DNA of 55,960 bases from Eggerthellaceae bacterium (GTDB taxonomy: Bacteria; Actinomycetota; Coriobacteriia; Coriobacteriales; Eggerthellaceae), in NCBI GenBank assembly GCA_910575165.1, contig CAJTDS010000018.1, forward strand, positions 1 through 55,960, in the 5' to 3' direction. How positions within the stretch are numbered: position 1 is the stretch's first letter; each line of letters begins with the position of its first letter. Positions 6,637-14,924 of this stretch are shown piece after piece. A program made the translations under genes and the position numbers. Under the pieces are notes generated by a model. It saw nothing but the letters and a program-made list of their open reading frames with translations. It was not told the origin of the DNA and did not search any database.

Positions 6637-8418
6637 TTACAGGATGCGCAGGCTCACTTCCTTGAGCTGGCGGCCCGTCACGGCGCTGGGAGCCCCGGTC
6701 ATGGGATCGGAGGCGCTGGAGGTCTTGGGGAAAGCGATGACGTCGCGGATGGAAGCTTTCCCGGCCAGCAGCATGACCAGACGGTCCAGGCCCAACGCGA
6801 TGCCGCCGTGCGGAGGCGCACCCAGCTCGAGCGCGTGGATGAGGTGGCCGAACTTCACGTCGATCTCCTCGTCGGTCAGGCCGCACACGCGAAGCACCCG
6901 GCGCTGCTCCTCGGCGTTGTGGATACGGATGGTGCCGCCGCCCACCTCGAACCCGTCCATGACCAGATCGTAGCTGTAGCTTCCGCAGGCAAGCGGGTCG
7001 GACTCGATCTTGTCCAGGTCCTCCTTCAACGCGTGGGTGAAGGGATGGTGCTCGGCGGCGTACTTCTTCTCGTCGGCGTCGTAGCGGAACATCGGGAAGT
7101 TCACCACCCACAGAAGCGCGTGGCCCTCGCGGGGGATGTTCAACGCGTCGGCCATGTGCAGGCGCAGGGCGGAGAGTACGGCGTTGGCCACCTCGGGCTC
7201 GTCGGCCGCGAACAGCAGCAGGTCGCCCGGCTCAACCTCCATCTCAGCCTTCAGCGCCGCCCATTCCTCGTCGGTGAAGAACTTCTTGATGGGGCTCTTC
7301 TCCTGGCCGTCGGTGGTGAAGGCCACCCAGGCCATGCCCTTGGCGCCGTTGGCCTCGGCGATGCTGGCCAGCTTCTCAACCTCGCCGCGGCTCCAGTCGC
7401 CGGCGCCCTTGGCGTTGATGGCCTTCACGATACCACCCGACTGCGCCACGGACGCGAACACCTTGAAGCCGGTGTTCTTCACGATATCGGTGATGTCGTG
7501 CAGCAGCATGCCGAAGCGCACGTCGGGGCGGTCGCAGCCGTACAGGCGCATGGCCTCGGAGTACTGCATCTTCTGCAGCGGGAACTGCACCTCGTCGACG
7601 CCCACCGCAGCAAGCGTCTCTGCCATGACCCCTTCCATCATGTCGGTCACGTCGTAGCCCTCGACGAAGGACATCTCGATGTCCACCTGGGTGAACTCCG
7701 GCTGGCGGTCGGCGCGCAGGTCCTCGTCGCGGAAGCACCGGGCGATCTGGTAGTAGCGCTCAACGCCAGCGCACATGAGCATCTGCTTGAACTGCTGGGG
7801 GCTCTGGGGCAGCGCGTAGAACTTGCCCGGGTTCGGGCGGCTGGGCACGATGTAGTCGCGCGCGCCCTCGGGGGTGGAATTCGCCAGGATGGGCGTTTCG
7901 ATTTCCAGGAAGCCGCGCTCGTCAAGCGCACGGCGCATAGCCTGGGTGACCGTGTGGCGCAGCTTCAGGCTGGCAAGCATCTCCGGACGGCGGATGTCCA
8001 GGTAGCGCCACTTCATGCGGGTAATCTCGTCGGTCTCGATGCCGTCTTCGATGGAGAACGGAGGCGTGACCGAGGTGTTCAGCACCTCCACCGCGCTGGC
8101 CAGCACCTCGATGGTGCCGGTAACCATGTTCGGGTTCACGGCCTCGGGCGCCCGCTCGCGCACGCGGCCGGTGACCTTCAGCACGTACTCGCGGCCCAGA
8201 TGCTCGGCCTTCTGGAAGTCCTCGGCGCTCACGCAATCGGGGTCCACCACGATCTGGGTGTAGCCGTCGCGGTCGCGCAGGTCGATGAAGATGAGGCCGC
8301 CATGGTCGCGGGTGTGCCACGCCCAGCCGGTCAGCACCACTTCCTGGTTCACGTCGGCTGCGGAAAGCTGGCCGCAGGTGGCGGTGTGCATGCAGTACTC
8401 GTTCTTGAAGTCGGTCAT
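6637..8418 (-). CDS. aspS: Aspartate--tRNA ligase
   Basis: 593 residues, the normal bacterial length. The N-terminal OB-fold anticodon-binding domain includes GWAWHTRDHGG and IFIDLRDRDG. The class II catalytic core has motif 2 around RCFRDEDLRADRQPEFTQVD and motif 3 near GLDRLVM, with the bacterial-type GAD insertion between. It charges tRNA-Asp in the cytoplasm. The ATG at 8418 is preceded by AAGGA at a suitable distance; a second in-frame ATG ten codons on is less likely. The gene stands alone, followed by a strong hairpin. Whether it also charges tRNA-Asn cannot be judged here. Confidence 0.97.
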   Translation of the reverse strand: MTDFKNEYCMHTATCGQLSAADVNQEVVLTGWAWHTRDHGGLIFIDLRDRDGYTQIVVDPDCVSAEDFQKAEHLGREYVLKVTGRVRERAPEAVNPNMVTGTIEVLASAVEVLNTSVTPPFSIEDGIETDEITRMKWRYLDIRRPEMLASLKLRHTVTQAMRRALDERGFLEIETPILANSTPEGARDYIVPSRPNPGKFYALPQSPQQFKQMLMCAGVERYYQIARCFRDEDLRADRQPEFTQVDIEMSFVEGYDVTDMMEGVMAETLAAVGVDEVQFPLQKMQYSEAMRLYGCDRPDVRFGMLLHDITDIVKNTGFKVFASVAQSGGIVKAINAKGAGDWSRGEVEKLASIAEANGAKGMAWVAFTTDGQEKSPIKKFFTDEEWAALKAEMEVEPGDLLLFAADEPEVANAVLSALRLHMADALNIPREGHALLWVVNFPMFRYDADEKKYAAEHHPFTHALKEDLDKIESDPLACGSYSYDLVMDGFEVGGGTIRIHNAEEQRRVLRVCGLTDEEIDVKFGHLIHALELGAPPHGGIALGLDRLVMLLAGKASIRDVIAFPKTSSASDPMTGAPSAVTGRQLKEVSLRIL

Positions 8419-8736
8419 GATCGTCCTTGCTCGTTATAGCCTGTGAGCAGCCGAGAGCCCTGCGCCCGCACCGTGCCCGCCGCCGATTCGCCTCCGTTCG
8501 AGGACGCCGGCGCAGAACCCTTGCGCGCGCAACCCGTCAGCCAATGCCGCAAAACTGGTTCATTCTACCGTAGCTTGGCAAAGCGGGACCCGGCCAAAGC
8601 CAACCCACACGCACATAACACCGCACGCCGACCTCATGCCATCATCCCCGTCCCCCCGACATAGCGCACCTGTCAGGGGGACGGGGATGATGGCATAACT
8701 GGTCCTCGCCCCCACCGCGGCGCGGCGACTGTCCCC
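8419..8736. other. Intergenic region between aspS and the membrane LuxR gene
   Basis: 318 bases without a supported gene. It contains the aspS leader on the right-to-left strand and a large palindrome at 8637-8695 lying 3' of the LuxR gene. Nothing else was recognised. Confidence 0.6.
8637..8695. terminator. 20-bp palindrome downstream of the LuxR gene
   Basis: TGCCATCATCCCCGTCCCCC at 8637-8656 pairs perfectly with its reverse complement at 8676-8695, with an extra GAC/GTC inside the loop. It lies about 40 bases past the LuxR stop codon. There is no T-tract, so it may be a transcript-end stabiliser or repeat element and not a classical terminator. Confidence 0.55.
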
Positions 8737-10236
8737 TTAAGCCTCGTCCACCAGCTGCAGCAGCTCTTCGCGGGAGTTCACGCCCAGCTTCTTGTAGATG
8801 TTCTTCACGTGGGTACGCACGGTGCTCTCCGAAATGACCAGGGTGTTCGCAACGAACACGATGCCGTGGCCGCGCCCCAGGTAACCCAAGATCTCGGTCT
8901 CGCGCGGGGAAAGCCCGAACCTCTCAGCCGTCTTCTCGCAGCGGCCCTGCACGTCAAGGGCGTCCGCGCCGGCTGCCTCAGCTGCCGCGCCGCCAGCCGC
9001 GCGCCCGTCGGCCAGCAGGCTCGCCCCCGCCCCGGCACGCTCCCGATGCCAAGCGCCGAACAAGGGCACCGCCAGCAGAAACGCGAAGTAGCACGTGCTC
9101 ACTACCAACAGCGACGGACCGCCGTTATCCGCATCGAAGGGAGGCAGCGTGCCGCAGAAGATGCCCAGCCACGACGCCGCCGCAAAGCAGGCCACGGTCA
9201 GCGAATAGATGAGCACCGGCGAGAACTCGCGGGCATGGGCCATGGCGCACAGGCTCGCCAGGGCCAGAATGCCCATGGCGCCGTAGAACACATAGCTTGC
9301 ATAGGCCGCAATGAGCAGGGGGAACGTTCCTCGATAAAAGCTGTTGCAGATAATGAGGGCCAGCGCGAACACCGGCACCAGCACCTGGTAGATGAACGGC
9401 AGCAGCGGCTTGACCCGGCGCAACGAGCACAACGGCAGCACCAGCGCCGCACCCACCACCACGCCCAAGACCTCGGCGCTCACCACGTCGAACACGAAGA
9501 ACTTGCGCACACCCATCATGAAGGCGAACATGAGCAGCCCGGCGAAGGGCACGATGAGCACCTGGGCCATCTGACGGACCGTGGCCAGAAACGACGTGGG
9601 GCCGCCCAGGCTTCCGTAGAAATCGTCGTCGCGGGAAACCAAAGGCGCCGCCTGTTCGCCCCAGGCACCGGAGAAGATGCCGCCGCGCACGGCACGCACC
9701 GCCGGAAGAACCGCCCCCAGCAGCACAAGCAGGAAGAACACCGCAAGCCCCACTCCCACCTGCACCGACGCTAGCAGCAGCTGCAGCAGCGACGCACAGC
9801 CCATGGCTACGGCCACCCAACCCAAGGCATGGCGCAAGTCGAGCCCCGACAGCATGGCGCCCCAAGCCACAGCCAGCTCCAGCGTGCCCGCCCCCAATGC
9901 CACGCCGGCACAGGCAACCGCCACCGTGGCCGCCGAGCCACCCAAACCGAAGGCCGCAGTCGCCAAAGCGAACCCGCCCACGTACAGCACGCAGCCCGCA
10001 ACCACCCACGGGACCCTCAGGAAAAGCAGGTCGCGACGGCGCGAGGAAATCCAAGCAACCGCCACGCCCGCCAAAATGCTCGAAGCCATCAGCACGTTCA
10101 CGAAAAGCGGCATGAGCTCGTCGGCGAAGGGCATCCCGTCATGGAACAGCACCATGTTCGGCGAATACAGCGGCATGGTGGCGAAAAAGGCGACGACCAG
10201 CAGGTATTCCGCCCGGAAGTCCTGAGTGAACCGCAT
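8737..10236 (-). CDS. LuxR-type regulator with N-terminal polytopic membrane domain (orphan)
   Basis: 499 residues. The first roughly 400 form about 10-12 hydrophobic helices with an MFS-like look but no transporter motif I recognise. The C-terminal 65 residues are a LuxR/GerE helix-turn-helix (FGLSPRETEILGYLGRG, then STVRTHVKNIYKKLGV). This layout is common in Eggerthellaceae and suggests a membrane-bound sensor that binds DNA directly. The ATG at 10236 follows GAGGAGGGG, and a minus-strand TATACT lies at 10278-10273. A related protein at 52334 sits beside a Tat flavin reductase; this one has no such neighbour, so its target is unknown. Confidence 0.85.
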   Translation of the reverse strand: MRFTQDFRAEYLLVVAFFATMPLYSPNMVLFHDGMPFADELMPLFVNVLMASSILAGVAVAWISSRRRDLLFLRVPWVVAGCVLYVGGFALATAAFGLGGSAATVAVACAGVALGAGTLELAVAWGAMLSGLDLRHALGWVAVAMGCASLLQLLLASVQVGVGLAVFFLLVLLGAVLPAVRAVRGGIFSGAWGEQAAPLVSRDDDFYGSLGGPTSFLATVRQMAQVLIVPFAGLLMFAFMMGVRKFFVFDVVSAEVLGVVVGAALVLPLCSLRRVKPLLPFIYQVLVPVFALALIICNSFYRGTFPLLIAAYASYVFYGAMGILALASLCAMAHAREFSPVLIYSLTVACFAAASWLGIFCGTLPPFDADNGGPSLLVVSTCYFAFLLAVPLFGAWHRERAGAGASLLADGRAAGGAAAEAAGADALDVQGRCEKTAERFGLSPRETEILGYLGRGHGIVFVANTLVISESTVRTHVKNIYKKLGVNSREELLQLVDEA

Positions 10237-10272
10237 GCAGCCCCTCCTCGCATGATTCCGTACATGAGTGGA

Positions 10273-10278
10273 AGTATA
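10273..10278 (-). promoter_or_regulatory. Putative -10 element (TATACT) of the orphan LuxR gene
   Basis: Reads TATACT on the minus strand, about 37 bases upstream of the ATG. This would give a leader of roughly 30 bases containing GAGGAGGGG. Confidence 0.4.
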
Positions 10279-10324
10279 GCGCAACAATTCAGGCCGCGCC
10301 CACTCTTCCGAACGTCAAGCAACC

Positions 10325-10606
10325 TCAAGCGCCGAGGGCGATGAGCCTGTCCTCCAAAGCACGGCGAGCAAAGGCGCTCGTGGAAATGCCCTCGCTTTTC
10401 GCCTCGCGCTCAATCGCCTTTTTCATGCCGGCAGGAAGTTTGAGCGACAGGACAGCCATGGTCTCCGCCGCAGGCGGACGCCCTGCGACAACATCGCCGA
10501 CGTTATGCCAACCATCAGGCCATTCGTCCCGATCGAGCGCCTCGCACCAACCGTCGATCATAGCGTCGGTCACCATCTGCCCGTCGTTCGCCTTTATCGC
10601 AGCCAT
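10325..10606 (-). CDS. Putative ribbon-helix-helix antitoxin
   Basis: 93 residues. The C-terminal half (VLSLKLPAGMKKAIEREA, then GISTSAFARRALEDRL) has the pattern of a ribbon-helix-helix DNA-binding domain: a short strand followed by two helices. The N-terminal half (DAMIDGWCEALDRDEWPDGW) would be the toxin-contacting part. It starts three bases after the stop of the upstream gene, with GGAGGTAGCC inside that gene's end, so the pair is translationally coupled. The toxin-first order resembles BrnT-BrnA systems. Autoregulation by this protein is expected from such families, not shown. Confidence 0.7.
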   Translation of the reverse strand: MAAIKANDGQMVTDAMIDGWCEALDRDEWPDGWHNVGDVVAGRPPAAETMAVLSLKLPAGMKKAIEREAKSEGISTSAFARRALEDRLIALGA

Positions 10607-10608
10607 GG

Positions 10609-10869
10609 CTACCTCCTACCAAAACCAAGCTCGTTCCTGAACTTTTTCGTTGGGGGAACGAACGCATGAAATACGCACCACACCCCTGCTTCGTCCAAGA
10701 AGGCCACCAATTCCACCAACTTGCCATCGGGAAGAACTCCTATGGCAATCCAAAGGGGCGGATCATCGGTCCCATTCCTCTGCCTACAGCGTATTACGTT
10801 CTCCCAAGCATAGGCTATTTCCTCGTCGGTCAAACCGTGTTTCCGAGCATGGGAATGCACACGAATCAT
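10609..10869 (-). CDS. Putative toxin of a type II toxin-antitoxin pair
   Basis: 86 residues, upstream of and coupled to the ribbon-helix-helix gene. It has HARKHGLTDEEIAYAWEN near the start and a C-terminal FHAFVPPTKKFRNELG. The size, the central strands (PLWIAIGVLPDGKLVELVAF) and the order suggest a RelE/BrnT-like fold, but the match is loose and no catalytic residue can be named. The ATG at 10869 is chosen because GAGGAG lies six bases upstream. A minus-strand TATACT at 10911-10906, preceded by TG as in an extended -10, would give a leader of about 30 bases. Confidence 0.55.
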   Translation of the reverse strand: MIRVHSHARKHGLTDEEIAYAWENVIRCRQRNGTDDPPLWIAIGVLPDGKLVELVAFLDEAGVWCVFHAFVPPTKKFRNELGFGRR

Positions 10870-11202
10870 TGGCGCTCCTCGGATTACCATCACGTCTACC
10901 TATCGAGTATACCATATTTGTCTTACCAATCGTATTACGGATTGACAGCAAAGGGCGAACAGGGACACCTTCAGGAAACTCCAAAACCTTCGATAACGCT
11001 TGCCAAAGCGCGAAAAGGCACAGCCCCAATGGGACCGCACCTTCAAGGAAGGGTACGCTTTTGCCCTCCGCAATCTGCGCCAACCTGTCGCCAGCGCCCG
11101 CACCCGAACGCAAAGTGCGGCCCCGCATTGCACGGAGCCGCACACAAGGGAGGGCTTTGTCGCCGCCGGGGCAGAAGAGCCGCCCCGGGCATCAGATAGG
11201 CC
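10870..11202. other. Intergenic region between the toxin gene and the Tat reductase
   Basis: 333 bases. The right part contains GC-rich imperfect hairpins near 11155-11195 that could terminate the reductase gene. The left part holds the AT-rich toxin-antitoxin promoter. No gene was found. Confidence 0.5.
10906..10911 (-). promoter_or_regulatory. Extended -10 promoter of the toxin-antitoxin pair
   Basis: Minus-strand TGG-TATACT lies in a short AT-rich patch that contrasts with the GC-rich surroundings. The predicted start of transcription would be about 30 bases before the toxin ATG. Confidence 0.45.
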
Positions 11203-13140
11203 TTATGCCTGGTCCAGGAACTTCGCCACGGACTTGCCGCACTCGCGGCCGAGCACCAAAGCGAAAGCCAGCGAGCAGCCGGGGATGGGGGTCACGTACT
11301 CGGTGCCGAAGCGGCGGCCGCAGTCGTTGCCCGCCATGTACAGGCCGGGGATAGGCTCGTAGTTCTGGTCGAGGGCATTCTGCTCACCGTCGGTGATGAT
11401 GCCGCCCATGGTCACCATGGTCTCGCCCAACACCGGGTCGAAGGTGCAGGCGTAGAAGGGACCGTCCTCCACGGGGAACAGCACCTTGGAGTCGCGACCG
11501 AACTGCTCGTCCACGCCGGCCTTGCAGTAGCCGTTCCACTCCTCGATCTGCTTGACGAAATTGGTCTTCGCCTCGCCGGTCAGACCCAGCTGGTCGGCCA
11601 GGCCCTCAAGCGTGTCGTCGGCGATCCACTCCACGCCGGTCATGGGGCCGCCACCGCCGCCGCCAGGGCCGCCACCGCCAGGGCCGCCCTCACCGCCAGG
11701 ACCGCCACCGGGGGCGCCGCCCTCAGGGGCGCCACCGGGGGCTCCGCCGGCCGCAGCGCCTGCAGGCGCACCTTCGCCGCCGCCCTGCTGACCACCTGCC
11801 GACTCCTCTTCCACGTAGGTGCCGTTGAACTTCGCATAGGCGGTGTCCATGGCATCGCGCAGCGACTGGATGTTAGCCTCGGTAGCGGTAAATCCGGCGT
11901 GCTGGGGCAGCGTGTACTGGCGGTACTCGGTGAAGTTGTTGTCCACCACAGCGTACTTCGTCTTACGGCTCATGTAGACGGTCTGATAGCCGCGCTGCTC
12001 GGAAGTGGGATAGTACTCGTTGCAGAAGCGCTTGCCGTTCTCGTCGATCCACACTGCCTGGGGCAAGCAGTTCATCTTGCCCGGCACCGAGAGCCCTTTC
12101 ATGTTCATACCCGCGACAGGCGTGGTCTCCAGGTGCGCGCCGGCCCAGTAGGCCATCTGCACGCCGCGGCCGTCGTTGGCCGACATGGAGGTCAGCTCGT
12201 CATCGCCGGTAAGCGCCTGGGCCATATCGGGCATGAAATAAGCCATCATGTCAGGGTTGCCGCCCATGCCGCCGCAGGAGCACACCACGGCCTTGCAGTT
12301 GAACTTCACGTAGCCGTCGGCGTTCTTCGCCACCAGGCCTGCCACCTTGCCGTCTTCCATGATGATATATTCGGCGGTGTGGGCGTAGAAGAACTCAGCG
12401 CCCTTTGAGGTAGCCACATCGGCGTTGGTCTGCTGGATCTTCGTCTGGTTGCAGGCGCCGTAGAAGCTGCAGACGCTCGGCCAGAACTTGATGCCGGAAA
12501 GCTCGCTGAGCTGGTGGTCGGTGGGCGGGAAGAAGGCCGTCGTCATAGACGAGAAGTCCTCTTCGGTAAGCTCCGACATGTACCAGTTCGAATTCTCCTC
12601 GGAATTCTGGGCGAACTTCATAACCAACGTGGGATTAGGCTGGTTGCCCGTGATCTTCATGAAGTTCTGGTAGAACTCCACCGGGTCGATGTGGGGCACG
12701 CCGCGCTCCTGCAGGATGGCGGCGTTGAGCGAGGCGAACTCGTTGCCCACGGCCGCGTAGGTATCCTCGGGCTGCTTCTCCACCACCATGACCTTCTTGC
12801 CCTGCTCGGCAAGCTCGCGGGTTGCGGTCACGCCAGCGAAGCCGCGGCCGCACACCACCACGTCGCAGGTCTTCTCGTCCACGAAGTCGGTTACCTCGGC
12901 AGGCGGCGTCATCCAGCTGGTGTCCCGAACGTTGTGCACCACCGTGGCCGGGGTGGCGCCGGCGTTACTGGCGGAGCCGCTGTTACCGCCATCCGACGAC
13001 CCGCCGCTGCTCGAAGACGGCGTCGACGGCGAGCAGCCGGCCAGGCCCGCAGCACCCGCGGCCAATGCAGCCGTGGCGCCGAAGCCCAGAAACGCGCGGC
13101 GGGACATGCCCGCCTGGGACAGCTTCCCTTCCTTGCTCAT
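11203..13140 (-). CDS. Tat-exported lipoprotein flavin reductase (FAD-binding, fumarate/urocanate reductase type) with Gly/Pro-rich insert
   Basis: 645 residues. It has a twin-arginine signal (MSRRAFLGFG, residues 12-21) and a lipobox ending LAGC (Cys36), followed by a Ser/Gly linker. A flavin-binding domain has VVVCGRGFAGVTATRELAE near residue 90 and a C-terminal PGLYMAGNDCGRRFG segment, as in FAD_binding_2 reductases. No heme-binding CXXCH is seen, so electrons would come from another carrier. About residues 446-500 are almost only Gly, Pro, Ala and Glu, an insertion between the two halves that is unusual for this family. The ATG at 13140 follows GGGAGGA. The substrate is unknown; such proteins in Eggerthellaceae reduce diverse alkenes for respiration. 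No regulator gene is adjacent. Confidence 0.85.
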   Translation of the reverse strand: MSKEGKLSQAGMSRRAFLGFGATAALAAGAAGLAGCSPSTPSSSSGGSSDGGNSGSASNAGATPATVVHNVRDTSWMTPPAEVTDFVDEKTCDVVVCGRGFAGVTATRELAEQGKKVMVVEKQPEDTYAAVGNEFASLNAAILQERGVPHIDPVEFYQNFMKITGNQPNPTLVMKFAQNSEENSNWYMSELTEEDFSSMTTAFFPPTDHQLSELSGIKFWPSVCSFYGACNQTKIQQTNADVATSKGAEFFYAHTAEYIIMEDGKVAGLVAKNADGYVKFNCKAVVCSCGGMGGNPDMMAYFMPDMAQALTGDDELTSMSANDGRGVQMAYWAGAHLETTPVAGMNMKGLSVPGKMNCLPQAVWIDENGKRFCNEYYPTSEQRGYQTVYMSRKTKYAVVDNNFTEYRQYTLPQHAGFTATEANIQSLRDAMDTAYAKFNGTYVEEESAGGQQGGGEGAPAGAAAGGAPGGAPEGGAPGGGPGGEGGPGGGGPGGGGGGPMTGVEWIADDTLEGLADQLGLTGEAKTNFVKQIEEWNGYCKAGVDEQFGRDSKVLFPVEDGPFYACTFDPVLGETMVTMGGIITDGEQNALDQNYEPIPGLYMAGNDCGRRFGTEYVTPIPGCSLAFALVLGRECGKSVAKFLDQA

Positions 13141-13526
13141 ACTATCCTCCCTGTGTCCTTGGGTTTCCCTCGCCCGGCCATCCAGCGTTGCCGACCGAGC
13201 AGGCCCATCATAGGAATCGGTGCGCCGCCGCGTAATCGCGCTTCTGGGGGAATCGCGGCCGGCCCGCCCTGCAACCCCTCGCGTTTTTGCGGTATCCGCC
13301 CCTCCTTTCGCCAGGTAAGATCTCTGCCGGCGCCGATCGCGCCCGGTTGCGGCGCTTGCGTTAGTTTTACCGTGAGGGCGCAAGCGGGCGGCCGGGCAGG
13401 CGCGCAACACGGATATAATGAAACGCCCGAGGCGCTAAGCGCACCGAATCTCGCGCGCAACCGGGCATCGGTCCCGCGACCACCCGGCAGAAGCACCGCC
13501 GCAACCATTGCACAGAAAGGCGCACC
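13141..13526. other. Divergent intergenic region between the Tat reductase and hisS
   Basis: 386 bases serving two divergent genes. A clear TATAAT for hisS lies at 13414-13419. The rest is GC-rich with no gene. I looked for T-box features and saw none. Confidence 0.6.
13414..13419 (+). promoter_or_regulatory. Putative hisS promoter -10 (TATAAT)
   Basis: A consensus TATAAT lies about 108 bases before the hisS ATG in otherwise GC-rich DNA. No clear -35 is seen. Confidence 0.5.
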
Positions 13527-14840
13527 ATGGCCATCAACGCACCCGAAGGAACCCGCGACCTGCTGCCTAACGAGGCGGCCTTCTGGACCCGCTTCAAGCA
13601 GCTGGCCTGCGACACCTTCGGCCTCTACGGCTACAAGCCCATCGAGACCCCCGTCATCGAGCAGACCGAGCTGTTCGTCCGCGGCATAGGCGAGGCCACC
13701 GACGTGGTGGGCAAGGAGATGTTCTCGGCGGTTTCGGGCGGCAACATGGCAAAGCTCATGGTCGGCGAGCACATCCGCTCGAAGAGCCGCCTGAGCCTGC
13801 GCCCCGAAGGCACCGCCGGCACCGTGCGAGCCGTCGTGGAGCACGACCTGGTGCCCCAGGGATCGGCGCCGGTGAAGCTGGTGTACGCCGGCCCGATGTT
13901 TCGCGCCGAGCGCCCCCAGCACGGCCGCCAGCGCCAGTTCAACCAGGTAGGCATCGAATGCCTGGGCGCCGAGGAGGCCACGGTGGACGCCGAGGGCATC
14001 ATCATGCTCATGGAGTTCTACCGCGCCGCTGGCATCCCCCAGGACAAGATGACCCTGTACGTGAACTCCATGGGCTGTTCCCAGTGCCGCCCGGCCTACC
14101 GCCAGCTGGTGCGCGACTACCTGCTGTCCCACGCCGACCAGCTCTGCGACGACTGCCGCCGCCGGGCCGACACCAACCCCCTGCGCGCCTTCGACTGCAA
14201 AGAGGAGGCATGCGCCGCCATCATGGCCGACGCCCCCAAGATCACCGACCATCTGTGCGACGACTGCCGCGACCACTACGATACCGTGAAAGGCTATCTG
14301 TCGGCCACGGGCCTTACGTTCACCGAGGACCCCACGCTCGTGCGCGGGTTGGACTACTACACGCGCACGGTGTTCGAGGTGCAGGTGCCCTTGGGCGCAG
14401 AAGGCAAGCCCTCGGCCATTGGAGGCGGCGGTCGCTACGACAAGCTCATGGAGGAAATCGGCGGCCGCCCCACTCCGGGCTTCGGCTTCGCCCTGGGCTA
14501 CGAGCGCTGCGTGCTGGCGCTTCAGGAAAGCGGCGTGGACTTCGCGCCGATCCCGGGGCCGCAGGTGTTCGTGGCCTGCGTGGAGGCCGCCCAGCGCGCT
14601 GCGGCGTTCAGCCTGGTGCAGGCATTGCGCGCCTCGGGCGTGTCAGCCGATATGGACCACCAGAACCGCAGCCTGAAAAGCCAGTTCAAGCTGGCGAACA
14701 AGCTGGGGGCCGCCTTCGCGGTCACCCTCGGCCCCGACGAGGTGGCCGAGGGCAGCGCCACCCTGCGCAACATGGACAGTCACGAGGAGGCACCCTTCTC
14801 GCTGGCCGACCCCTCCTCGGTGCTGCCGCTCATCCTGTAG
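13527..14840 (+). CDS. hisS: Histidine--tRNA ligase
   Basis: 437 residues, full length for bacterial HisRS. It starts with APEGTRDLLP. It shows class II motif 2 around PMFRAERPQHGRQRQFNQ, the histidine-binding GLDYYTRTVFEV motif and a C-terminal anticodon-binding domain. A Cys-rich insert (CSQCRPAYRQ, CDDCRRR, CDDCRDHY) lies between these, as seen in many Gram-positive enzymes. It charges tRNA-His in the cytoplasm. AAAGGCGCACC precedes the ATG. The gene ends at a strong bidirectional terminator shared with the convergent TPR gene. Confidence 0.97.
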   Translation: MAINAPEGTRDLLPNEAAFWTRFKQLACDTFGLYGYKPIETPVIEQTELFVRGIGEATDVVGKEMFSAVSGGNMAKLMVGEHIRSKSRLSLRPEGTAGTVRAVVEHDLVPQGSAPVKLVYAGPMFRAERPQHGRQRQFNQVGIECLGAEEATVDAEGIIMLMEFYRAAGIPQDKMTLYVNSMGCSQCRPAYRQLVRDYLLSHADQLCDDCRRRADTNPLRAFDCKEEACAAIMADAPKITDHLCDDCRDHYDTVKGYLSATGLTFTEDPTLVRGLDYYTRTVFEVQVPLGAEGKPSAIGGGGRYDKLMEEIGGRPTPGFGFALGYERCVLALQESGVDFAPIPGPQVFVACVEAAQRAAAFSLVQALRASGVSADMDHQNRSLKSQFKLANKLGAAFAVTLGPDEVAEGSATLRNMDSHEEAPFSLADPSSVLPLIL

Positions 14841-14887
14841 CGCGCCCGCAGACGCAGCCGGGGAAGCGACAAGCAGCCCGCCGAAGA

Positions 14888-14923
14888 AAAAGGCCCGCGG
14901 TTCGCACCGAACCGCGGGCCTTT
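14888..14923. terminator. Bidirectional rho-independent terminator
   Basis: AGGCCCGCGGTTCG pairs with CGAACCGCGGGCCT around a two-base loop. It is flanked by an A-run on the left and TTT on the right, so it can stop transcription from hisS and from the convergent TPR gene, whose stop codon is only two bases away. Confidence 0.85.
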
Positions 14924-14924
14924 C

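Noticed and set aside
6286-8439. 717-codon open frame on the plus strand antisense to aspS
   Set aside because: His/Gly/Val-rich composition typical of antisense frames; aspS on the other strand has all class II motifs.
10869-10893. Longer N-terminus for the toxin gene
   Set aside because: The extra codons contain the GAGGAG that serves the ATG at 10869.
11640-11805. Gly-rich insert as a frameshift or assembly artefact
   Set aside because: The frame is continuous, and the family motifs on both sides are in the same frame.
13141-13526. T-box or other riboswitch in the hisS leader
   Set aside because: No T-box core sequence and no antiterminator/terminator pair could be found between TATAAT and the ATG.
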